64,000 nucleotides of DNA, from the NCBI GenBank assembly GCA_030522415.1, contig CM060107.1:5444847-5508846 (forward strand). The letters run 5' to 3'. The position numbers were made by a program, and so were the translations under genes. This DNA comes from Channallabes apus (taxonomy: Eukaryota > Chordata > Actinopteri > Siluriformes > Clariidae). Shown one piece after another: positions 57,226 to 64,000 of the stretch; within the stretch, counting starts at the first letter, position 1; each line of letters starts with the position of its first letter. The notes under the pieces are model-generated. The model ran no database searches. It was not told the origin of the DNA and worked only from the letters and a program-made list of their open reading frames with translations.

Positions 57226-60200
57226 GAATGCTAGACCTACCCAGAGGCATGGCGGAGGATCTCCTCCTAGGGAATTACTCGGGAGGAGAAATTATCATCT
57301 CCAACGAGCTGGCGGAACTGCTGGAGGCCGGCGAGGAGCACGGCGAAATGGAAGTGGAGCAGGTATGGAGAAGCGGTGAGCACATCGAGCCGGCGAGCTC
57401 GTGGGAGGACAGCATGACAGCCAGAGAGAGACAGGCGAGGCGAAGCTGGGAAGGCTGCGGACCCGTCATCCGGCGCACACCGCCGAGAGGTGTATCGGCC
57501 GAGGGAGAGACGGGAGGATTCTGCAGGCAGTGGGCGGAACGCAACGAGGAGTGCATTCATGACCTGCGCGAGCAGGTGCTGCAGCTCCAACTGCAGTTCG
57601 TCCAGGTTCGGGAGAACCAAGCTGTAGTCCCGGAAGCGATCCCTCTCTCGGATCTGGACGATGCACTCCTCCCACGGCCACTGCCTGAAGGTGGCGCGGA
57701 CAGCACACCGGAGCTGAGCACGGAGGACTGGACGCCGCTTCAGCACGGCGACGAGGTAGGCTTCTACAGGCAGTGGGCGGAGTCCAACCAGGAGCGCATT
57801 CGTGACCTGCGCGAGCAGGTGCTGCAGCTCCAACTGCAGTTCGTCCAGGTTCGGGAGAACCAGTCTATAGCCCCGGAAGTGATCCCTCTCCCGGGTCTGG
57901 ACGATGCGCTCATCCCCCGACCACTGCCTGAGCCTGTCGCGGAGGAAGACTGCGCGCCGTGTCTGCGCGAAGAACAAAACGGCGCGTCCATCATCCAGTC
58001 TCCGTGCAAGCCAGCGAGCGCCGTGCACGCTCCAACGCTGCAGTCGAGCGCCGTGCACGCTCCAACGCTGCAGGAGAGCGCCGTGCACGCTCCAACGCTG
58101 CAGGAGAGCGCCGTGCACGCTCCAACGCTGCAGGAGAGCGCCGTGCACGCTCCAACGCTGCAGGAGAGCGCCGTGCACGCTCCAACGCTGCAGGAGAGCG
58201 CCGTTCACGCTCCAACGCTGCAGGAGAGCGCCGGGCACGCTCCAACGCTGCAGGAGAGCGCCGTGCACGCTCCAACGCTGCAGGAGAGCGCCGTGCACGC
58301 TCCAACGCTGCAGGAGAGCGCCGTGCACGCTCCAACGCTGCAGGAGAGCGGCGTGCACGCTCCAACGCTGCAGGAGAGCGCCGTGCACGCTCCAACGCTG
58401 CAGGAGAGCGCCGTGCACGCTCCAACGCTGCAGGAGAGCGCCGTGCACGCTCCAACGCTGCAGTTGAGCGCCGTGCACGCTCCACCGTTGCAGTTGAGCG
58501 CCGTGCACGCTCCACCGTTGCAGTTGAGCGCCGTGCACGCTCCACCCTTGCAGTCGAGCGCCGTGCACGCTCCAACGCTGTCGAGCCCTGCACAAGCTCC
58601 AACGACCAAGACACCTGTTCTGCCGCCGCCTCCCGGCTTCGAGGATAGCGAGCTAGCACGCCAGCAGCCGCTGTCCCATGCACCTGTTCTGCCGCCGCCT
58701 CCCGGCTTCGAGGATAGCGAGCTAGCACGCCAGCAGCCGCTGTCCCATGCACCTGTTCTGCCGCCGCCTCCCGGCTTCGAGGATAGCGAGCTAGCACGCC
58801 AGCAGCCGCTGTCCCATGCACCTGTTCTGCCGCCGCCTCCCGGCTTCGAGGATAGCGAGCTAGCACGCCAGCAGCCGCTGTCCCATGCACCTGTTCTGCC
58901 GCCGCCTCCCGGCTTTGAGGACGATGTGGAACTGGCGAACGCACGGCACGCTCCAGAGCCGTCGTCGAGCGCCGAGTACGCTCCAACGCCGCTGTCGAGC
59001 GCCGAGTACGCTCCAACGCCGCTGTCGAGCGCCGAGTACGCTCCAACGCCGCTGTCGAGCGCCGAGTACGCTCCAACGCCGCTGTCGAGCGCCGAGTACG
59101 CTCCAACGCCGCTGTCGAGCGCCGAGTACGCTCCAACGCCGCTGTCGAGCGCCGAGTACGCTCCAACGCCGCTGTCGAGCGCCGAGTACGCTCCAACGCC
59201 GCTGTCGAGCGCCGAGTACGCTCCAACGCCGCTGTCGAGCGCACTGCACGCTCCAACGCCGCTATCGAGCGCACTGCACGCTCCCTCGCCGCTGTCGAGC
59301 GCACTGCACGCTCCCACGCCGCTGTCGAGCGCACTGCACGCTCCCACGCCGCTGTCGAGCGCACTGCACGCTCCCACGCCGCTGTCGAGCGCACTGCACG
59401 CTCCCACGCCGCTGTCGAGCGCACTGCACGCTCCCACGCCGCTGTCGAGCGCACTGCACGCTCCCACGCCGCAGTCGAGCGCACTGCACGCTCCCACGCC
59501 GCAGTCGAGCGCACTGCACGCTCCCACGCCGCAGTCGAGCGCACTGCACGCTCCCACGCCGCAGTCGAGCGCAGTGACCGCTCCACCGCCGCCGTCGAGC
59601 GCCGTGCACGCTCCAACGCCGTCGTCGAGCGCAGTGACCGCTCCAACGCCGTCGTCGAGCGCAGTGACCGCTCCAACGCCGTCGTCGAGTGCAGTGACCG
59701 CTCCAACGCCGTCGTCGAGCGCAGTGACCGCTCCAACACCGTCGTCGAGCGCAGTGACCGCTCCAACGCCGTCGTCGAGCGCAGTGACCGCTCCAACGCC
59801 GTCGTCGAGCGCAGTGACCGCTCCGGCGCCGTCGTCGAGCGCAGTGACCGCTCCAACGCCGTCGTCGAGCGCAGTGACCGCTCCAACGCCGTCGTCGAGC
59901 GCAGTGACCGCTCCAACGCCGTCGTCAAGCACGTCCCCAGCCCTGCCACGGCCGAGCACGTCACCAGCCCTGCCACGGCCGAGCACGTCACCAGCCCTGC
60001 CACGGCCGAGCACGTCACCAGCCCTGCCACGGCCGAGCACGTCTCCAGCTCTGCCACGGCCGAGCACGTCTCCAGCTCTGCCACCGCCGAGCACGTCTCC
60101 AGCCCCGTCACCCAGCCTCCTGGTCAGGAGGTGGAAGGTAGAACATTGGGGTGGGTGTCCGGGGCCTCCGATGATGCTCCAGAGGAGCATTTTTTTTTGG

Positions 60201-60227
60201 GGGGGTACTGTGACGGTTGACCCCTAG
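57180..60227 (+). CDS. Repeat-rich protein of about 1,015 residues encoded LTR-to-LTR
   Basis: The ATG at 57180 lies inside the LTR; an in-frame ATG at 57228 inside the primer site gives 999 residues. Layout by residue: 1-20 basic ([15 protein letters not shown]); 20-125 acidic/mixed; two copies of an about 80-residue unit (about 115-195 and 195-275), each with RQWAE and coiled-coil DLREQVLQLQLQFVQVREN; then 19 units of the AVHAPTLQES type (280-470), five of a 23-residue PPPPGFEDSELARQQ unit, nine AEYAPTPLSS, eleven ALHAPTPLSS, about twelve AVTAPTPSSS and six or seven STSPALPRP. The frame runs through the polypurine tract and stops in the 3' LTR at 60225. No known domain. A second frame near 60110-60215 reads DDAPEEHFFLGGYCDG, which looks like an older coding end and suggests a past frameshift. 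Confidence 0.7.
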   Translation: MPRTHLRRRHRKKHDRMLDLPRGMAEDLLLGNYSGGEIIISNELAELLEAGEEHGEMEVEQVWRSGEHIEPASSWEDSMTARERQARRSWEGCGPVIRRTPPRGVSAEGETGGFCRQWAERNEECIHDLREQVLQLQLQFVQVRENQAVVPEAIPLSDLDDALLPRPLPEGGADSTPELSTEDWTPLQHGDEVGFYRQWAESNQERIRDLREQVLQLQLQFVQVRENQSIAPEVIPLPGLDDALIPRPLPEPVAEEDCAPCLREEQNGASIIQSPCKPASAVHAPTLQSSAVHAPTLQESAVHAPTLQESAVHAPTLQESAVHAPTLQESAVHAPTLQESAVHAPTLQESAGHAPTLQESAVHAPTLQESAVHAPTLQESAVHAPTLQESGVHAPTLQESAVHAPTLQESAVHAPTLQESAVHAPTLQLSAVHAPPLQLSAVHAPPLQLSAVHAPPLQSSAVHAPTLSSPAQAPTTKTPVLPPPPGFEDSELARQQPLSHAPVLPPPPGFEDSELARQQPLSHAPVLPPPPGFEDSELARQQPLSHAPVLPPPPGFEDSELARQQPLSHAPVLPPPPGFEDDVELANARHAPEPSSSAEYAPTPLSSAEYAPTPLSSAEYAPTPLSSAEYAPTPLSSAEYAPTPLSSAEYAPTPLSSAEYAPTPLSSAEYAPTPLSSAEYAPTPLSSALHAPTPLSSALHAPSPLSSALHAPTPLSSALHAPTPLSSALHAPTPLSSALHAPTPLSSALHAPTPLSSALHAPTPQSSALHAPTPQSSALHAPTPQSSALHAPTPQSSAVTAPPPPSSAVHAPTPSSSAVTAPTPSSSAVTAPTPSSSAVTAPTPSSSAVTAPTPSSSAVTAPTPSSSAVTAPTPSSSAVTAPAPSSSAVTAPTPSSSAVTAPTPSSSAVTAPTPSSSTSPALPRPSTSPALPRPSTSPALPRPSTSPALPRPSTSPALPRPSTSPALPPPSTSPAPSPSLLVRRWKVEHWGGCPGPPMMLQRSIFFWGGTVTVDP
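57227..57236 (+). other. Self-priming type primer-binding site
   Basis: AATGCTAGAC, one base after the LTR end. It does not begin TGG, so it is not a standard tRNA 3'-end site. It pairs with 57063-57072, the predicted 5' end of the element RNA. Self-priming is known from the Tf1/sushi lineage; its use here is inferred. Confidence 0.65.
58018..60110 (+). repeat. Coding minisatellite arrays (30, 69, 30, 30, 30 and 27 bp)
   Basis: 30-bp units: 58018-58590 (19), 58965-59242 (9), 59243-59572 (11) and 59573-59935 (about 12); a 69-bp unit, five copies, at about 58614-58935; 27-bp units at 59936-60110. All periods are multiples of three. GC and CpG content is far above the surroundings. Neighbouring units are nearly identical, while blocks differ, implying local expansion after block divergence. 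Confidence 0.92.
60199..60208 (+). other. Polypurine tract and TAC before the 3' LTR
   Basis: GGGGGGGTAC directly before TGTGAC. In gypsy 1 the equivalent minus-strand junction is GGGGGTAC followed by TGTAAC, so 13 of 14 bases match across the junction. Confidence 0.7.
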
Positions 60228-60572
60228 AGGGCGCCTAACGCCCGTTTTGACTTTTGTTTTGTAGTTCGTTTTAAGTTTCGTTTTTTGGACTTCATTTCCC
60301 AGTTTGCACCTCGGTCAGGTGACGTAGAAGCTCACCTGAACCGAGGGAAGTTAATTTGATAATTATGTTTAGGTTTGCTATAAATAGCCTGGCTGAACTC
60401 CAGCCAGGCGTCTAGCATTAGTCGTTTTAAGTTTAGTTTGTGTTGGAGGGATTTTGCTTGTTTTATGCTTTTGTTTGAAAGTAAAAATAAAGAACTCTGT
60501 TGAACCGTCAGCTCGCCTCCGCGATCATGCCTCGCACTCACCTCCGACGCAGACACCGTAAGAAACATGACA
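60209..60572 (+). repeat. 3' LTR of the young element
   Basis: Reads identical to the 5' LTR over all 364 bases. Followed by the target duplication ATGTA at 60573-60577. Confidence 0.92.
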
Positions 60573-61387
60573 ATGTATAGCTGTATGTCGTCAGCATAAC
60601 AATTAAAACTAATACCATGCTTACGGATTATGTTGCCCAGAGGAAGCATCTAAAGGGAAAAAAGCAGTGGGCCTAAAACTGAACCCTGCGGAACACCAAA
60701 CTCCACTAGAGAACATGCAGAATAATCACCATTTAAGTCTACATACTGATAACGATCGTTCAAATAGGATCTGAGCCAGGAGAGGGCTGTACCATTAATT
60801 CCTACTACATTTTCTAATCTGTGAAGAAGAATAGCATGATCAATGGTGTCAAAAGCTGAAATGAGGTCGAGTAATACAAGCATAGTTACACAACCCTGAT
60901 CAGAGGCCAATAGGATGTCATTTACTACTTTAACGAGTGCTGTTTCTGTGCTGTGATGAGGCCTAAATCCTGACTGATACAGTTCATGTATGCCATTTCT
61001 ATGTAGATATGAGCATAGCTGCTCTGCTACTATCTTTTCCAGAATCTTAGAGATAAAGGGGAGGTTTGATATTGGCCTGTAATTGGACAGCTGACAGGGG
61101 TCGAGGTCAGGTTTCTTAATTATAGGTTTGATAACTGCTAATTTAAAAGATTTTGGAACATAACCAATGCTGAGTGAGGAATTAATTATTCTCAACAGCG
61201 GTTCTTTTATTACTGGTACTATCTGTTTAAGAAAATGTGTCGGTATAGGATCTAATATACAGGTTGATGAATTTGCAGAAGAGATGAGTGAAATTAGTTC
61301 ATTCTCTTCAAGGGGAGTAAAGTATTCTAGGTTCCGATCTGACATGGCTAGGTTAACATCTGTATCAATTACATTGTTCGGTTTCAC
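60573..61387 (-). pseudogene. L2 reverse transcriptase, N-terminal and palm part
   Basis: Reads [100 protein letters not shown] (motif A), [15 protein letters not shown] (motif B region), a TAG at about 60647, then [11 protein letters not shown] (motif C). The LTR element is inserted immediately after this YADD block. One nonsense codon plus the insertion inactivate it. Confidence 0.87.
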
Positions 61388-61448
61388 AGCCTCAATTTAA
61401 TGCCTGATATTTACAATTTTATTATTAAAAAAGTTCATGAAGTCCTCA

Positions 61449-62799
61449 CTATTGCATGATGTTTGTTGTGGAGATTTCTGTAGTGGTCTTATTTCTGGTT
61501 AATTTGGCTACGGTATTAAATAAAAATCTAGGATTATTTTTATTTTCTTCTATAAGAGTGGAGAGATACGTTGATCTAGCTACACTAAGAGCTTTCCTAT
61601 AGTTCAGGTTGCTCTTTTTCCATGCTATTTGAAATACTAACAATTTAGTTTGACGCCATTTACGCTCTAATTTCAGAGCCGTCTGTTTTAAAGTGCGCAT
61701 GTGATCGTTATACCAGGGAGCGAGTTTCTTATCTCTAATAATTTTTCTTTTAGCTGGAGCTACATTATCTAAGGTACAACGAAGTGTCGACTCTAAATAT
61801 TCAGTCGCCTGATCGAGTTCTGTGGGGTCAGACGGTGGCCTAATCGAAGTTGGTAACTCTGGGAGATTACTGATAAAACTCTGTGTGGTAGTTGATGTGA
61901 ATACGTTTAATATGGTAGCGCGGTGCTGTGCGTACATTATCACTGTGACACACTTGAATGGAGACAAGATAGTGATCTGAGATAATTTCAGACAGTGGAA
62001 TTGTGAATACATTTCTTATACTTAATCTGAAAAATATTATTAAGTTTAAAGTGTGACCTGCTTAATGAGTGGGTCCTACTACACACTGATTTACGCCTAC
62101 GGAGTCCAGTATGGACATAAATGCTGTTCTCAGAGGGTCTTCTGTATTCTCAAAATGAATGTTAGAATCTCCAGCAATTAATGCTTTGTCTACAGAAATG
62201 ACTAGGTTTGAGATGAAATCCGCAAATTCACTAAGAAATTCAGAATACGGCCCTGGAGGTCTGTAAATTATAATTAGTGGAATCGACTGAGCTGACTTAA
62301 TATACTTAAATACACTTATGTTACTATAAAGAATTTCAAATGAATTCAATGTGTGTCCGTGTTTTTGTACGATAGACAGATTATCATTGTCAATAACTGC
62401 GACGCCTCCTCCTCTACCAGTTAGTCGAGGCTGGTGCATGTAGCTATATCAAGGAGGACTAGCTTCATTTAGAGCTACATACTCGTCCTGTTTAACCCAT
62501 GTTTCGGTTAAACAGAGTATATCAAACGCCTGATCTGTGATAATTTCATTAACAATAACTGCTTTTGATGCGAGAGATCTAATATTTAACAATCCTAGCT
62601 TCAGATCAGAGGTGCCGGCTGCGCATTCAGTATGATCCGAGTTTGTGGTCTTTATGTTAATTAGATTATTGAAACAGACTTTCTGAGTCTTTCTACATTT
62701 TTGCTTAGATCGGGGAACAGACACAGTCTCAATATGGTGAACCCTGAGTGACGACTCTATGCAGCTAGCAGATGGTTGGTTTAGCCTGTCTGTCTGCAC
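61449..62799 (-). pseudogene. L2 ORF2 endonuclease and linker
   Basis: Three frames: 62799-62449 ([27 protein letters not shown]), 62439-62062 (GRGGGVAVIDNDNLSI, IIYRPPGPYSEFLSEF, GDSNIHF, where the catalytic GDFN is GDSN) and 62012-61449 (linker to RT, APWYNDHMRTLKQTALKLER). Frameshifts near 62445 and 62030. Confidence 0.82.
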
Positions 62800-62820
62800 C
62801 CTGGCCTGGGCTCTGGATTG

Positions 62821-63166
62821 TCACCGATTAACTAGACCTCTACTGAGACTATGAGCTATACTACAGGAAATGAGAGCAGCACCTTCCCGAGTGGGATGGA
62901 CACCGTCCCGCCCCAACAGGCCAGCTTTGCCCTCAAAGGTCTTCCAATTATCTATGTAGCCCACATTATTTTCAGAGCACCACCTGGACATCCAGCGGTT
63001 CAGCGACCATAACCTGCTGTAAGCTATGTCGCCACGTCTCATTGGGATGGGACCAGAGCATACTACTTCATCGGACATCGCCTTCGCTAATTTAAACACC
63101 TCTGTAAAGTTACTCTTACTAACCTCTGACTGACGAAGACGTATATCATTATCATTATCGTATATC
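62821..63166 (-). pseudogene. L2 ORF1 C-terminal part, SGNH esterase
   Basis: Reads EVFKLAKAMSDEVVCSGPIP, RRGDIAYSRLWSLNRWM, VGYIDNWKTFEGKAGLLGRD and GVHPTREGAALISCSIAHSL. GVHPT is the block V His motif of SGNH hydrolases, preceded by Asp (RDGVH). The N-terminal half is missing because the element is 5'-truncated here. Confidence 0.72.
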
Positions 63167-63632
63167 ATTTAGATCTGGACTTTGACTGGGCCATTCTAAC
63201 ACATGGATATGTTTTGTTTTAAACCATTCCATTGTTGCCCTGGCTTTATGTTCAGGGTCGTTGTCCTGCTGGAAGGTGAACCTCCGCCCCAGTCTCAAGT
63301 CTTTTGCAGACTCCAAGAGGTTTTCTTCCAAGATTGCCCTGTATTTGGCTCCATCCATCTTCCCATCAACTCTGACCAGCTTCCCTGTCCCTGCTGAAGA
63401 GAAGCACCCCCAGAGCATGATGCTGCCACCACCATATTTGACAGTGGGGATGGTGTGTTCAGAGTGATGTGCAGTGTTAGTTTTCTGCCACACATAGCGT
63501 TTTGCATTTTGGCCAAAAAGTTCCATTTTGGTCTCATCTGACCAGAGCACCTTCTTCCACATGTTTGCTGTGCAAATGGGACTTCTTATGGTTTTCTGTT
63601 AACAATGGCTTTCTTCTTGCTGCTCTTCAAGT

Positions 63633-64000
63633 CAGAGGTGGAAAGAGTAATAAAATGTTGTACTCAAGTACAAGTACTGTTACTTCAGTGAAATTTTACT
63701 TAAGTACAAGTAAAGTTACCATTATAAAAATCTACTCAAGTAAAAGTAAAAAGTAGCTCATTAAAAATTTACTCAGAGTAAAAGTTACCGAGTTACTTTT
63801 TTATTTTCATTTTTTTAACAGCGGGGATGGGATGAGGCATTCTAGCATAGTTCAAAAAAGATGAGCAGATTTAAATCTAAAACTAGTTGTTTTTAACTGA
63901 AGGAACACGTAATCATAATAAAGGTGTTGTCTTTGTTGTGCTTGAAAATCAAAGTGGTCACTTAAATATGGTGTCTAGGGCCATACAGCAAAAGAATGGT
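63633..64000 (+). mobile_element. hAT-like element, start
   Basis: Begins CAGAGGTGGAAAGAGTAATA, the same terminus as 32334 on the other strand. Several TACTTxAGTA/AAGTAAAAGTA words follow. Similarity with 32155-32334 ends at about 63830; the last 170 bases are unassigned and may be more of the element. Confidence 0.55.

Larger units (their letters stand above)
56862..60572 (+). mobile_element. Young non-autonomous LTR retrotransposon with one giant ORF
   Basis: Two 364-bp LTRs that read as identical (56862-57225 and 60209-60572) and a perfect 5-bp duplication ATGTA (56857-56861 and 60573-60577). The interior (2,983 bp) is a single reading frame. A primer-binding site of self-priming type follows the 5' LTR and a GGGGGGGTAC polypurine end precedes the 3' LTR. 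No gag capsid, knuckle, protease, RT or integrase motif is seen. Inferred to depend in trans on a chromovirus such as the gypsy 1 or 2 families. Confidence 0.9.
55322..63166 (-). mobile_element. L2-type LINE, 5'-truncated, inserted in Tc1
   Basis: Minus strand: partial ORF1 (63168-62821), endonuclease (62799-61449 in three frames), RT (61387-60573), then an LTR element, then the RT remainder (56807-56532), the UTR and the 3' tail at 55322. ATTT occurs at both borders (55318-55321 and 63167-63170). An irregular ATAATGATAATG filler lies at the 5' junction. It is the same subfamily as copy 1 at 760-3408. Confidence 0.85.
54204..63629 (-). mobile_element. Tc1-like copy split by a solo LTR and a LINE
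   Basis: Three pieces of one Tc1 element: 54204-54233, 54932-55321 and 63171-63629. Left end CAGCGGCTTGCAAAAGTATT follows TA. On the minus strand the transposase reads VLWSDETKMELFGQNAK, FTFQQDNDPEHKARA and WPSQSPDLN in the right piece, then PIENLWQDLKTALHKR and AKLVETYPKRLAAVIAAKAG in the left piece. The LINE insertion falls inside the codon stretch SPDLN/PIENLW. The other end is replaced by a hAT-like element at 63633. Confidence 0.88.

Noticed and set aside
58018..58590. 30-bp direct repeats resembling a CRISPR array
   Set aside because: Units are contiguous with no unique spacers, are translated in frame, and the genome is vertebrate.
58205..60190. Long minus-strand open frames (661 and 706 codons) opposite the repeat protein
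   Set aside because: The array periods are multiples of three and the units are GC-rich, so almost any frame stays open. The minus frames lack the coiled-coil head, a promoter or a start context, and follow only the repeats.

Overview
The window looks like accessory chromatin from a teleost fish, possibly an ostariophysan, although the species cannot be fixed from sequence alone. The reasons are AT-rich non-coding DNA, long CA/GT and TA microsatellites, tRNA-derived SINEs, L2/CR1-type and Rex1-like LINEs, several Tc1-like transposons, Ty3/gypsy chromoviruses, and spliced immunoglobulin-superfamily receptor exons. There is no bacterial gene organisation and no rRNA or functional tRNA gene.

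Layout. 1-3408: a damaged L2-type LINE (+). 3409-7779: a gypsy chromovirus (-) inserted into that LINE; its 3' LTR, chromodomain, integrase, RNase H, RT, protease and part of gag remain. 7797-15466: poorly coding DNA bounded by matching 28-bp inverted ends, holding a truncated Tc1 end, one exon-like fragment and an inverted-repeat/tandem-repeat block. 15837-20297: a second chromovirus (-) split by a Rex1-like LINE. 20588-21640: LINE and Tc1 relics. 22205-33625: a cluster of IgSF receptor genes (-): A compact, B split by a 7.6-kb intron full of transposons, and C only a 3' remnant. 33946-45800: solo LTRs, L2 tails, a Tc1 copy and a gypsy RT fragment carrying a SINE. 46277-52820: a Nimb/I-like LINE (-) interrupted by a ~4.2-kb fold-back element that contains a perfect 125-bp-arm palindrome. 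53503-64000: two solo LTRs and a nested stack in which a Tc1 copy holds an L2 LINE, which in turn holds a very young LTR retrotransposon.

The most unusual object is that young LTR element (56862-60572). Its two 364-bp LTRs read as identical and it has a perfect 5-bp target duplication. Its whole interior is one open reading frame of about 1,000 codons, made of two coiled-coil units followed by six blocks of short A/P/S/T-rich repeats, with no gag or pol domain. The sequence right after the 5' LTR is complementary over 10 nt to the predicted RNA 5' end (31 nt after a TATA box), which is the self-priming layout of the Tf1/sushi lineage. The same geometry occurs in the second chromovirus of this window, and the 3' polypurine/LTR junction nearly matches that of the first. 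I infer a non-autonomous element mobilised by chromoviruses; what its protein does is unknown.

The host genes that can be supported are the IgSF receptors: signal exon, V domain exon, transmembrane exon and short tail exon, with an ITIM-like tyrosine motif in A and B. They resemble inhibitory immune-type receptors of fish. Everything else is mobile-element sequence, simple repeats, or DNA in which I recognise nothing.
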